Source of the DNA: Saprospiraceae bacterium | GTDB taxonomy: Bacteria > Bacteroidota > Bacteroidia > Chitinophagales > Saprospiraceae | NCBI GenBank assembly: GCA_026129545.1 | Contig: JAHCHX010000001.1 | Location: 495,501-559,500 of the forward strand | Reading direction: 5' to 3' | DNA: 64,000 bases | Part shown: one piece after another, positions 27,667 through 36,307 of the stretch | Numbering within the stretch: the first letter of the stretch is position 1 | Layout: every line of letters begins with the position of its first letter | Program-made: the position numbers and the translations under genes | Notes under the pieces: generated by a model | The model's database searches: none | What the model was told of the DNA's origin: nothing | Seen by the model: only the letters and a program-made list of their open reading frames with translations

Positions 27667-30600
27667 ATGAAGCCTTTTGAGAATCACACTTTATCAGCAA
27701 CACCGCTCTCGGTTGTCGTCGCGACATCCGGCGGTTATCTGCGTGCCTTTGTCCTCCTACTGTGTGTTGGGCTTGTCAGCCCCGCTATCGGGCAGCCCGA
27801 ACGATTTTATTTGCATCATCTTACCGCCAAAGAAGGGCTTTCCCAATCCATCAATCCCTTTGTGCACAAAGACCAGCAAGGTTTTGTGTGGATTAGCTCG
27901 TCCGATGGGCTGAATCGCTTCGACGGGCAATCGGTCAGGGTCTATCGCCCCGAACAAGGGAGACGGCATTCTATGGTCGGCAACAACATCCAAAGCCCTT
28001 TTTTTGAGGATGAACAGGGCAATATCTGGTTCGGGACAGTGCAGGCCATCAACTGTTACCGACGCGCCACCGACGATTTTTTCACCTTTCAAATTTCGCT
28101 CGACGGAACCCCATGGAGCAGCAGTTACTACATTTTTCACCGCGATGGGAAAGGGCGGCTGTGGACGCGGCTCAACGATAGTTTGTACCGCATCACGCCG
28201 CCGCAACAATTGGGAAGCCCGCCAATGAGCGAGAACATTGGCCGGTTGGACGGCTTTTACAATTTTGCGCTCAGCGACGAGGCCACTGGCGAGGTATTCG
28301 GCATCGTCAGCACCAACAGCACCCGCGATGCGGGTTTTGTTTTGTACGAAATAGCGGAGGGCAAACTGCGCAAGAAAAACCATTTTCTCAAAGGTGAGAA
28401 AGGCAAAAAAGGATACTCCATTCGCCGATTGTTGCCAGAGAACAAACGCTTGGTCTGGCTGACCAGCAGCGAAGGCTTGCTGCTTTTCGACATCGAAAAG
28501 GGAGTGCTCGTGGAATCTTTCAACACGTTTGAGGGAGAAAGGGTAGGGCAGGTGGTGGATGTGGAACGATTGGGGGCTGACTATCTTTTTGTTTCCACCC
28601 AATGGGCAGGGCTGCTGTTGTTCGACAGGGGCAAGGCCCAGTTCGTGCGCCGTTATCGCCACGACCCGGACGACCCGGCCAGCCTCTCTTCCGATGAACT
28701 CAATGAAATCTACGTTGACCGCGACCAAGTGGTGTGGATATCTATATGGGCCGTGGGGGTGGACTATGGTTTGCTTGACAAAAACAAATTCCATCTGGTG
28801 CGCAGCAAGTCGCTCTACTTCTCCAATGAGTCCCGATTTTCCGCCGATGCCATCGCGCAAGACGACAACGGCGTGCTGTGGCTCGGCAGCAACATGGCTC
28901 CCTTGCGTTCGGTCGCCGCCAACACCGTCGCTCCACGCAAGGAAACGCCTAACGGGAAAAATCAATTCACATCAGTCATCAGGATGCTCCGCAATGGCGA
29001 TTTGCTCTTTGCGCCCAGCATCCCCGACCAAAACGCGTACCTGTATGATTTGCGAAGACGCACATTTCAGGCAATTCAAAATGGGCGCGGATTCAACGAC
29101 TTTTTCCAACTGCGCGATGGTACCATACTGGCCGCTTCGGATGCTGGTGTTTGCCAAATAGTCCGAAAGGCAGGGAGTGTTGCGGCAGAAAAGCCGATGG
29201 GGTTCGAGCAGTCTTACATTTCACAAATCCACCAAGACAAAAATGGCTTGATTTATCTCAGCGTTGATGGCCAAACACTGGCAATATCTTCCATCAAGGA
29301 CGGGCGCTTGAAAACGGAGGCCGAAGTTGACATAGGTGGCTACGTCTATGCCTTCGCCGAGACGGACACCTTCATCTGGATGGGGGGTGATTTTGGGCTT
29401 CGGCGCTTGCCCCTGTGGGATGCCCAAAAGCCAAGCAGCCAACCCGATACCATCCTTAGCAGCACGGTGTATGGCATCTTGCCCGACGAACAGCAGCATT
29501 TCTGGCTGAGCACCAACTATGGCCTGCTGCGGCTGCACCCCGTCACATGGAAGTCGCGCCGCTACAATCTGGCCGATGGCCTTCAAGGATACGAGTTCAA
29601 TTCGCGTGCTTACCAAAAGACACCCGACGGGCGGTTGTGGTTTGGGGGGGTGGATGGGCTTAATTATTTTCTTCCTTCCGAACTCCGCGATGTGTCCACA
29701 CAGCCCAAGGTCTGTATCACGGAGGTGAAAATCAATGATGAAGTTGTCAAGAAGTTGCCGCGCAACGTGACCATGCTGGACAGCCTTTTTTGCGATTACT
29801 TTCAGAACACCCTGGCGTTCGATTTTGTCGCCATGGAATACAGCGACCCTGTCAACAATCGATTGCGCTACCGGCTGTCTTACGCCGATGGAAGACATTA
29901 CGACGGCACATGGATAAGCTGCGAATCGGCACGCGGTTTTGCCCGCTATGCCAACCTTCCCTCCGGTGCGTATTTGTTGGAAATAACAGCGGCCAACTCC
30001 GATGGCATCGAGAACCCGACGCCACGCCGACTTTTCATCAAAATCGAGCCGCCGTTTTGGGAAAAATGGTGGTTCTATTTGGTTTGCTTCCTCGCCGCGA
30101 CAAGTATCGTGGTCTCTTACTTCCGCGCTTACGTCCGCCGCCAATTGCGCGAGAAAAACCTACAATTGCGCGAGCAACGCCTCCAAATAGAGAAGCAAGA
30201 GGCCCTCACGCAAGAGCGCAACCGCATCGCAGGCGAAATGCACGACGACCTCGGTGGCGGCCTTACCTCCATCCGAATGCTGAGCAGCAGGGTGCAGAAA
30301 AAAACAACCGACCCCAGCCTTCAAGAGCAAGTGAACAAAATCGCGGATTATTCGCAGGATCTGGTGCAAAAAATGGGCGAAATCATCTGGGCGATGAACT
30401 CCAATTTCGATACGGTGGAAAATCTCGTGGCATACATTCGTCGCTATGCCGTAGATTTTCTCGACGTGAGCGGCTTGCACTATCACATACGCGAACCAGA
30501 GGAAATAACCGATGAAGCTATTTCGGGCGAACGACGGCGCAACCTCTATCTGGCGGTGAAGGAAAGCCTGCACAATGTGGTGAAACACGCTCAGGCAGAG

Positions 30601-30819
30601 CGGGTCAGCATTTCATTTGAACTCAAAAACGACTGCTTGGTGGTGCAAGTGCAGGACGACGGCAAAGGCATAGAACTCGAAAAAATCAATCAATTCGGCA
30701 ACGGACTCCACAATATGCGACAGCGTCTGCAAGACGTGGGTGGCGAAATGCGCATCGAAAACATGGACGGCACGTTGCTCACGTTCATCATTCCCATCGA
30801 AAAAACGACCCAACCATGA
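27667..30819 (+). CDS. Sensor histidine kinase with two-component propeller and Y_Y_Y domains
   Basis: A 1,050-residue membrane kinase. An N-terminal membrane segment/signal (LRAFVLLLCVGLVSPAIG) is followed by a large periplasmic propeller with regulator-propeller repeats (GFVWISSSDGLNRFDGQSV, GNIWFGTVQAINCY, RLWFGGVDGLNYF), a Y_Y_Y domain around 735-795, a membrane helix near 800-820 (WWFYLVCFLAATSIVVSYF), a coiled coil, and a HisKA_3 core with phospho-accepting His859 in RNRIAGEMHDDLGGGL. The HATPase domain has NLYLAVKESLHNVVKHA (near 959) and DDGKGIELEKINQFGNGL (near 997). This is the architecture of Bacteroidota sensors that regulate polysaccharide or stress genes. Its stop overlaps the regulator start (ATGA). 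Confidence 0.92.
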   Translation: MKPFENHTLSATPLSVVVATSGGYLRAFVLLLCVGLVSPAIGQPERFYLHHLTAKEGLSQSINPFVHKDQQGFVWISSSDGLNRFDGQSVRVYRPEQGRRHSMVGNNIQSPFFEDEQGNIWFGTVQAINCYRRATDDFFTFQISLDGTPWSSSYYIFHRDGKGRLWTRLNDSLYRITPPQQLGSPPMSENIGRLDGFYNFALSDEATGEVFGIVSTNSTRDAGFVLYEIAEGKLRKKNHFLKGEKGKKGYSIRRLLPENKRLVWLTSSEGLLLFDIEKGVLVESFNTFEGERVGQVVDVERLGADYLFVSTQWAGLLLFDRGKAQFVRRYRHDPDDPASLSSDELNEIYVDRDQVVWISIWAVGVDYGLLDKNKFHLVRSKSLYFSNESRFSADAIAQDDNGVLWLGSNMAPLRSVAANTVAPRKETPNGKNQFTSVIRMLRNGDLLFAPSIPDQNAYLYDLRRRTFQAIQNGRGFNDFFQLRDGTILAASDAGVCQIVRKAGSVAAEKPMGFEQSYISQIHQDKNGLIYLSVDGQTLAISSIKDGRLKTEAEVDIGGYVYAFAETDTFIWMGGDFGLRRLPLWDAQKPSSQPDTILSSTVYGILPDEQQHFWLSTNYGLLRLHPVTWKSRRYNLADGLQGYEFNSRAYQKTPDGRLWFGGVDGLNYFLPSELRDVSTQPKVCITEVKINDEVVKKLPRNVTMLDSLFCDYFQNTLAFDFVAMEYSDPVNNRLRYRLSYADGRHYDGTWISCESARGFARYANLPSGAYLLEITAANSDGIENPTPRRLFIKIEPPFWEKWWFYLVCFLAATSIVVSYFRAYVRRQLREKNLQLREQRLQIEKQEALTQERNRIAGEMHDDLGGGLTSIRMLSSRVQKKTTDPSLQEQVNKIADYSQDLVQKMGEIIWAMNSNFDTVENLVAYIRRYAVDFLDVSGLHYHIREPEEITDEAISGERRRNLYLAVKESLHNVVKHAQAERVSISFELKNDCLVVQVQDDGKGIELEKINQFGNGLHNMRQRLQDVGGEMRIENMDGTLLTFIIPIEKTTQP

Positions 30820-31463
30820 GCAAAGAAAACGCAGCTTCGGTAGCCATCGTGGAAGACAAACCCGATATCCGCGATTATCTCTGCGAGCTCATCAACGAGC
30901 ATCCGCGATTCACCTGTCGCCACAAATATCACAACGGCGAAGAGGCCATTGATTTTTTGCCCAAGACAGGCGCCCGTATCGCCGTGGTGGACATCGGTTT
31001 GCCGGGCAGGGTCAACGGCATCGAATGTGTGCGAGCGGTGAAGCCCAAAATGCCCGACACGCTCTTCATGATGTACACCGTGTTTGAGGATGCCGACAAG
31101 ATATTCGAGTCCCTGAAAGCAGGGGCGAGCGGCTATTTGCTGAAAGATGCCTCCGACTCGAAGATTCTCTCCTCATTGGAAGATTTATTGGAAGGCGGGG
31201 CGCCGATGTCGAGCAGCATCGCTAAAAAGGTCATTGAGTTTTTTCAGAAAAAAATACCGATAAGCAAAGCCACCGAGGTACTCAGCGGAAGGGAGCATGA
31301 AATCCTTCAACTGCTTTCCAAAGGCCGCACTTACAGCGAAATCGCCAACGTCTTGGGCATCAAGGAAGGCACGGTGAAGGTACACATCCACAACATTTAC
31401 ACAAAACTCCACGTCACCAACAGCCGGGAAGCCATCGAGAAAGCCTTCGGAAATGGCGACTGA
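30816..31463 (+). CDS. NarL/LuxR-family response regulator
   Basis: A 215-residue regulator: receiver domain (VAIVEDKPDIRDYL; phospho-acceptor Asp59 in AVVDIGLPG; GYLLKDA) and C-terminal LuxR-type helix-turn-helix (LSGREHEILQLLSKGRTYSEIANVLGIKEGTVKVHIHNIYTKL). It overlaps the kinase gene by four bases and is the obvious partner. Targets are unknown; the adjacent peroxidase group is a reasonable first guess. Confidence 0.93.
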   Translation: MSKENAASVAIVEDKPDIRDYLCELINEHPRFTCRHKYHNGEEAIDFLPKTGARIAVVDIGLPGRVNGIECVRAVKPKMPDTLFMMYTVFEDADKIFESLKAGASGYLLKDASDSKILSSLEDLLEGGAPMSSSIAKKVIEFFQKKIPISKATEVLSGREHEILQLLSKGRTYSEIANVLGIKEGTVKVHIHNIYTKLHVTNSREAIEKAFGNGD

Positions 31464-31509
31464 CGCATCTCGCCAATCCACAATAAAAACCGGCTCTCGC
31501 AAGCAGGCA

Positions 31510-33660
31510 TCAATTCTGAAAAATGAGGTAGAAGAGCATCAACAGCAAAATAAGGAGCAGATAAGGAAGCCAGACCTTGCCCGGCAAACGGAATATCGTG
31601 CGTCGCCCCCCGTTGGAGGAAGTTCCGTTCCTCGACCGGTCAATGTAGGTGACGTAGATGAAGCAGAAAAAGTTGATGCCCAGTGTCAGCATGAGGAAAA
31701 TATAAGCCAGATTCATCGAGTCGGTAGCAGGCGATATCTGCACCAAATTGATAGAATAGGCCACCGTGGCGAGGAAAGAGGTGATGATGAGCTCGCCCAC
31801 TTCCTCGAAACTAGCTTTGTGGAAAAACAGCATGAAGATAGGCAATGCGCTGAACATGATGAAGGGCAACACCACGAGTATGATGGCGCCCCAAAGCCGG
31901 CGGCTCACGCGCAAGTGCACGTTGAGCGTCTTGTACTTTTCGAGATGTTGGGTACTGTCTTCTCCCTCCACCATGATTCTGTAAGGAGAGCCGAGCGCGT
32001 GCGAGATGTTGTTGTCGAGCGTCACGAAGTACTGGTCCGTGTTCCAGTCGTTCATCTGAAAATCGGCGATTTTGTCTTTCGTTTGAAGACGGCTGTAGTC
32101 GAAACTGATTTTGATGTTGTTGCTCGAGCTCAGCGCCTCGATGGGTATTTTTATCTCATGTCGGTCGAAAGGGAAATCGAAGGAGATAAAATTGCCGAGA
32201 AAAGAACCGCTGATACGATAAAGGCGCAGCATATTGCCGTTGGTATCTGCTTCTTCGGCGATGAGGTAGCGCGATTCCGGGTCGTTGATAGTGGAAAAGT
32301 CAATGTATCCCTCTTTCTGGATAAAATTGGAATCCACGATGACCCAGTAGAGCAGGTTGCAATTGAAGATGTTTTTTCGAATGTCAATGTCGTTGATGTC
32401 AACGATGTCAATGCCCACATGCAGGTTTGGCACAGAGTCGCCGAAGATATTGACTTGTTTGGGAAAAGCCTGCGTCCTGCCGTCTCCGGTGCGGCTAAAA
32501 GTGGGTTCCTTGCGAAGGATGAGCGTGCTGTCGAACTCATACAACTCGTTGAAAATAGTCACCTTTCTGTTTTTCAGGTTGCTGAAATACCCGACCAATG
32601 CCGCTCGATGCGAATGACCGGCTTGCAGTGCCGCCTCGAATATGTTCATCGCGTCGTAGCACCGGCGGAGGGCGTTTTGCGAGGTTCTTGTTTGGAAAAA
32701 GCGATTGGGAAACCGCGCCTCTATTTCCTCCTTCAGATGATACACATCTTCCTGTAGAAGTTCTTCCGTCGTTTCATATCGGATGATGACATGTCCCTTC
32801 TCTTTGGTCAGTCTTTGCAACTCACTGTCTTTGAGGCTGGTCATGCCCGATATGCCAAGTATGGTTTTCGCCTTGATTTCCTCTTTTGAGGCAGCCTGTA
32901 AGGCACGCATCACCAGATTGCCATAAGCACTGTGCAAGTTGAGCAGAATATACCTTTCGTCAGTAGAGGCCAACGCCTGCCGAATGGCGCTGATGACCCT
33001 AGCGGTATCTTTCGCGGGCACCAGATTGCTCACCAAACTATCTTGTTTGAAAGTCAGCAGCGTGTTGCATCTCAGGTCGTATTGTTTGGCGAATCGTTCA
33101 AATTGTTTGTGGAGCAAGTAATCGTCCTCGGTGATAAAACCAACTGAGGGCGCCTTCAACACTTTTTGAATAAAATTGGCGAGGAAAAACGGCTGAGGGT
33201 CGTTGGGTTCGAGAAAGATGGCGTTTCTCCCAAAAAGCGTGTCATTCTGGTCGGCAGTCAGGGAAATAACCGGGAGCTGGTCGCGGATAATGTCTCTGGC
33301 GTGTCGAATATGGCGCCCCCAAGTATTGTCCACCACGAGCGCGATGTTGGTGTCGGCCAGAATTCGATTGTATATCGGGGCGATGGAATCTTCCTCGAAA
33401 TTGCATTGAAAGGGGAGGAGGCGATACTCGCAGTCGTAGCGTTTGGGCTTTTTTTCCGCGTTGATGCGTCGGAGATATTTTTCCAAGGCGAGGATGTGCA
33501 GCGAGTCGGCGAAATTGTTGAGCCGAGCGCGTGTGGTGTCCTGATGGTTAAAACCGACGAAGGCCACATATTTCACCGGGCGGCGGTCAAATACTTTTTT
33601 GCCACAGGCAAAATAAACGGCAAAGGCGAGGGCGATAAGGCCAAAAATGATTTTTTGCAT
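31510..33660 (-). CDS. Pentameric ligand-gated ion channel with an N-terminal type-1 periplasmic binding protein domain
   Basis: A 716-residue protein. After an N-terminal signal/anchor (QKIIFGLIALAFAVYFACG), residues about 28-390 look like a type-1 (branched-chain amino acid type) periplasmic binding protein: VKYVAFVG, IALVVDNTWG, LPVISLTADQND, AIFLEPNDPQPF, VGFITEDDYL, RRCYDAMNIFEAAL. Residues about 398-585 match the beta-sandwich ligand domain of Cys-loop-type channels, with the Pro-loop core FPFDRHEI at 496-503. Four membrane helices follow: M1 588-613 (with its proline), M2 619-641, M3 648-673, M4 696-714. M2 (SFEEVGELIITSFLATVAYS) aligns gap-free to the bacterial channel GLIC as I remember it, with Glu619 at -2' and Leu630 at 9'. 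It is transcribed alone, convergent with the response regulator. Confidence 0.9.
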   Translation of the reverse strand: MQKIIFGLIALAFAVYFACGKKVFDRRPVKYVAFVGFNHQDTTRARLNNFADSLHILALEKYLRRINAEKKPKRYDCEYRLLPFQCNFEEDSIAPIYNRILADTNIALVVDNTWGRHIRHARDIIRDQLPVISLTADQNDTLFGRNAIFLEPNDPQPFFLANFIQKVLKAPSVGFITEDDYLLHKQFERFAKQYDLRCNTLLTFKQDSLVSNLVPAKDTARVISAIRQALASTDERYILLNLHSAYGNLVMRALQAASKEEIKAKTILGISGMTSLKDSELQRLTKEKGHVIIRYETTEELLQEDVYHLKEEIEARFPNRFFQTRTSQNALRRCYDAMNIFEAALQAGHSHRAALVGYFSNLKNRKVTIFNELYEFDSTLILRKEPTFSRTGDGRTQAFPKQVNIFGDSVPNLHVGIDIVDINDIDIRKNIFNCNLLYWVIVDSNFIQKEGYIDFSTINDPESRYLIAEEADTNGNMLRLYRISGSFLGNFISFDFPFDRHEIKIPIEALSSSNNIKISFDYSRLQTKDKIADFQMNDWNTDQYFVTLDNNISHALGSPYRIMVEGEDSTQHLEKYKTLNVHLRVSRRLWGAIILVVLPFIMFSALPIFMLFFHKASFEEVGELIITSFLATVAYSINLVQISPATDSMNLAYIFLMLTLGINFFCFIYVTYIDRSRNGTSSNGGRRTIFRLPGKVWLPYLLLILLLMLFYLIFQN

Positions 33661-33687
33661 GATGGGCTTTCATGGTTTATTCGCCGC

Positions 33688-33695
33688 CAAAGGTA
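33688..33695 (-). promoter_or_regulatory. Promoter -7 box for the channel gene
   Basis: TACCTTTG on the minus strand is an exact TAnnTTTG match, ending 28 bases before the channel's ATG. The -33 region is T-rich but lacks an exact TTTG. It follows the terminator at 33725-33753, so the channel is probably its own transcription unit. Confidence 0.5.
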
Positions 33696-33724
33696 GCACA
33701 AGGAAGCATTAGAAAAAATGAAAA

Positions 33725-33753
33725 AGCCTCGCCGGCATTTGCGCCGGGAGGCT
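33725..33753 (-). terminator. Terminator of the S24 regulator gene
   Basis: On the minus strand a hairpin with arms AGCCTCCCGGC and GCCGGCGAGGCT (small internal mismatch) is followed by TTTTCATTTTTTCT. It separates the regulator from the channel gene. Confidence 0.75.
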
Positions 33754-33798
33754 CCGAAAACAATAAACAGCAGGATAGATTTTATGGATTGGTTGCTT

Positions 33799-33847
33799 GG
33801 CTGAATGTCCGCCTCACCCCAAGAGGCAGCTGAGCGGACATTCAGCC
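33799..33847. repeat. 14-bp inverted repeat after the S24 regulator stop
   Basis: GGCTGAATGTCCGC (33799-33812) and its perfect complement (33834-33847), with a smaller CCTC/GAGG hairpin inside. It starts nine bases past the stop codon and has no T tract, so it may protect the mRNA 3' end or be a repetitive palindrome rather than a terminator. Confidence 0.6.
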
Positions 33848-33856
33848 TACAGCCTA

Positions 33857-34591
33857 TCAGACGTTGCTAATTTTTCTCACTACCTTATAGAGGCGAGTGG
33901 TCTCGTTGACTTCTTCCTCGAAGGGGTCATTGTCAAAATAATTGGCTGAAATCATTTTGAGGCGCGTGACTCGCCCTCTATTGTTGTAAATTTTCTGAAC
34001 GTACTTGACCCACACATTGCCGTTGCTCTTCACGGCATATATTTCGTTGTCTCGAATGTCGGCGATGTTCTCCACTGATTTGCAGACCACTATATCGTTG
34101 TGCTTGATGACGGGGTCCATGGAGTTGCCCTCAATCTGGAAGGCCACCAAACCAGGGCCGCTCACGCCCGGTATGGAAAAATAAGAATTGTCTTCTTGAT
34201 TTTCAGCACCTAGCGTGCTGCCCGCGAATGCGCGTATAGTGGTGAAAAGAATATTGCCGCCTACGGAAACACCGCCCCGGTCGCCGACAAAGGCATCGCT
34301 TGGCGCTTCAAAACCAAACGGGTGGCCAATGCCATAGAGCAGCCATGCCTCATTGATATCATAGGCGCGGCAGAACGACTTGGCTTGGCCATAGTCAATC
34401 ACCCGCTTGCTATCGGGGTTAAGAAAAGCGCGAATGATGTGTCCGTAAGCTTTGTTGCCCAATACCTTGTCGGCCACATCGCCGACACCTCGGCCACTGC
34501 GGTCATTCTTGACAATGGCACCCCTGTCTTCGAGCAATTTGAAAGCATGAATGAAACGCTTGTTGAGTTCGATACGGTCTTCCTTAATCAT
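33857..34591 (-). CDS. LexA/CI-type self-cleaving transcriptional regulator (S24 peptidase)
   Basis: A 244-residue regulator. The N-terminal 90 residues are helical and DNA-binding-like (RFIHAFKLLEDRGAIV, AKSFCRAYDINEAWLLYGIGHPFG, as in CI-type repressors). The C-terminal domain has the S24 dyad: Ser157 in FQIEGNSMDP and Lys196 in NVWVKYV. An Ala123-Gly124 pair lies 33 residues before Ser157, about the spacing of the self-cleavage site in LexA. It could therefore be switched off by RecA-type co-protease stress. Start at 34591 (MIKEDRIELNK); a longer open frame upstream lies in the promoter. No phage genes are nearby, so it is a chromosomal regulator or a relic. Confidence 0.8.
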   Translation of the reverse strand: MIKEDRIELNKRFIHAFKLLEDRGAIVKNDRSGRGVGDVADKVLGNKAYGHIIRAFLNPDSKRVIDYGQAKSFCRAYDINEAWLLYGIGHPFGFEAPSDAFVGDRGGVSVGGNILFTTIRAFAGSTLGAENQEDNSYFSIPGVSGPGLVAFQIEGNSMDPVIKHNDIVVCKSVENIADIRDNEIYAVKSNGNVWVKYVQKIYNNRGRVTRLKMISANYFDNDPFEEEVNETTRLYKVVRKISNV

Positions 34592-34655
34592 AACGCGCTG
34601 TTTTTTTGATGAGCAATAAAAGGGTGAATGACTGGTTTCTTTGAAATTTGACGAT

Positions 34656-34688
34656 GCAAACTTAAAACAAAGAGTTTTTAAAAACAAA
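34656..34688 (-). promoter_or_regulatory. Promoter of the S24 regulator
   Basis: On the minus strand TTTG (34685-34688), 20 bases, then TAAGTTTGC (34656-34664): an exact fit to the Bacteroidota TTTG-N19/21-TAnnTTTG promoter. The predicted start leaves a leader of about 55 bases. The rest of the 306-base divergent gap is A/T-rich; on the plus strand TACTTTTG at 34859-34866 may serve the parA-like gene. Confidence 0.65.
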
Positions 34689-34897
34689 AAATGTCAAAGA
34701 TTTTTTTCGCCCAAAAGCAATTTTTTTTCTCGAAAGTCTTTTTAATAATTGATAATCAGAATTTTGCGACTGATCTCCTTTGAAAAAAAATCTCAAACAA
34801 ACCTATCCTCCAACTTGCATCTCTGTTTTTGGCCGGGATGTTGTTTGATAAACTTTTGTACTTTTGTTGGTGAAACCAGCAACCTTCAAACCTTTCT

Positions 34898-35683
34898 ATG
34901 GGTATAGTTGTATCTCTTCTCAATCACAAAGGCGGTGTCGGCAAAACGACGAGCGCCATCAATATAGGCGCGGGTTTGGTGGAATTGGGCAAGCGAGTGC
35001 TCCTGATTGACCTCGACCCGCAAGCCAACCTGACTATTTCGCTGGGCATACCACGGCAGAAATTCACGATTTATGAAGCGTTGCGCGGCGAAGGCGAACT
35101 GGCTCCCTACACTTACAAGCCCAATCTTGACGTCGTCACCTCATCACTCGACCTTTCTGGCGCTGAGATGGAACTCATCAACGAAGCCGGGCGCGAGTTC
35201 ATCCTGCGCGAATTGCTCCATCAGGTGGCGGACGATTATGACTACATTTTGATTGACTGCCCGCCCTCGCTGGGGCTGCTCACGCTCAACGCGCTCACGA
35301 GCAGCCGCTATGTGTTGATTCCGTTGCAGACGGAATTTCTTGCCGTGCAGGGGCTTGCCAAAATAAAGCAGGTGATTGACAAGGTGAAATTCCGCCTCAA
35401 CAAGCAGGTGGAAATGGCCGGCGTGATTGCCACCATGTACGATAGCAGGCGCGTGCTCAATCGCGATGTGGTGGATACCATTCACAAGTATTTCGGCGAC
35501 AAGGTGTTTGGCACTTACATCCGCGACAATGTGGCGTTGGCAGAGGCGCCGGCCCAGCGCAAGGACATTTTTGAGTACAGCCCCAAAAGCCCTGGCGCCG
35601 CGGATTATCTGGCACTGAGCCGGGAGTTTTTGGAGCGGGTGGAAAATGGCGTGTTCAGCGAGCAACCCTCCACCGTCAACTGA
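34898..35683 (+). CDS. parA: ParA-family ATPase
   Basis: A 261-residue Walker-type ATPase of the ParA/Soj family. The deviant Walker A motif KGGVGKTT occupies residues 11-18, followed by VLLIDLDPQANLT and DYILIDCPPSLGLLTLNAL. The C-terminal region (EMAGVIATMYDSRRVLNRDVVDTIHKYFGDKVFGTYIRDNVALAEAPAQ) is that of chromosome-partition ParA. ParA dimers bind DNA and move cargo such as origins or protein clusters. The gene after it is not a classical ParB but a short protein with a ribbon-helix-helix-like end, so this may be a partition or positioning system distinct from the main Soj-Spo0J pair. Confidence 0.88.
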   Translation: MGIVVSLLNHKGGVGKTTSAINIGAGLVELGKRVLLIDLDPQANLTISLGIPRQKFTIYEALRGEGELAPYTYKPNLDVVTSSLDLSGAEMELINEAGREFILRELLHQVADDYDYILIDCPPSLGLLTLNALTSSRYVLIPLQTEFLAVQGLAKIKQVIDKVKFRLNKQVEMAGVIATMYDSRRVLNRDVVDTIHKYFGDKVFGTYIRDNVALAEAPAQRKDIFEYSPKSPGAADYLALSREFLERVENGVFSEQPSTVN

Positions 35684-35740
35684 GCGCAATGTGCCAATTG
35701 CCAACGAGATATTGCCTGTATTGAATAAAGGACAAATCCA

Positions 35741-36232
35741 ATGAGTAAAAAAAGATTTTCCGAGGGTCTCGATGATCTGCTGACCGATGTCCATGCCGGG
35801 CAGGGCGACCATTTTGCGGCAGCGACCATCGTGGCTCGCCCACAGGAGCGCAGGGCGGCACACAAGAATTTTATGTCCGACCTCGATTCGCTGCTGCAAG
35901 AGGCATTGGAGGAAAGCCTCGAACGCTACGAGGCCAACCAACCTGACACGACCACGCCCAGCGGCAAGACGAAGGCCTCTGCCTCAAGTGCCAGCGTTCG
36001 CTCGTCCATGACCGGATTGGATGCGCTCATTCGCCAAACCATTGACGTGCAGGAAATTGCAACGGATGAGGCAACCGGGAAAAAACGACTGACCGTGACG
36101 CTCGACCGAGCCAAATTGGAAAAGCTAAAAGCCATCGCTCGATTGGAAAACTCCTATATGCGGGATTTGCTCGTCCATCTCATTGACGAGTACATCGAGG
36201 AATACACGCAGCAAAAAGGAATAGACTTTTGA
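35741..36232 (+). CDS. ParA-partner candidate with ribbon-helix-helix-like C-terminus
   Basis: A 163-residue protein, 57 bases after parA. The N-terminal half is charged and helical (GLDDLLTDVHAG, FMSDLDSLLQEALEESLERYEA), the middle is a flexible Ser/Thr/Ala linker, and the C-terminus reads KRLTVTLDRAKLEKLKAIARLENSYMRDLLVHLIDEYIEEY, a strand plus two helices as in ribbon-helix-helix DNA-binding proteins. By position and fold it could be the centromere-binding or adaptor partner of ParA. I know of no named family with this layout. Confidence 0.55.
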   Translation: MSKKRFSEGLDDLLTDVHAGQGDHFAAATIVARPQERRAAHKNFMSDLDSLLQEALEESLERYEANQPDTTTPSGKTKASASSASVRSSMTGLDALIRQTIDVQEIATDEATGKKRLTVTLDRAKLEKLKAIARLENSYMRDLLVHLIDEYIEEYTQQKGIDF

Positions 36233-36307
36233 ACCGTGAATGATGGGTTGTGGAAGGGGATTGGCCCCCGCGCATCCCCATTCCAACTGCGTCGTTCATC
36301 ATCGTTT

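Noticed and set aside
27757..28965. 402-codon frame opposite the sensor kinase
   Set aside because: Antisense shadow without recognisable domains.
33857..34591. S24 regulator as evidence of a prophage
   Set aside because: No integrase, terminase, capsid or lysis gene within 30 kb on either side.
34841..34866. Full promoter for parA
   Set aside because: The -7 box TACTTTTG is good, but the nearest TTG is only about 15 bases upstream, too close for the consensus; only the -7 box is mentioned.
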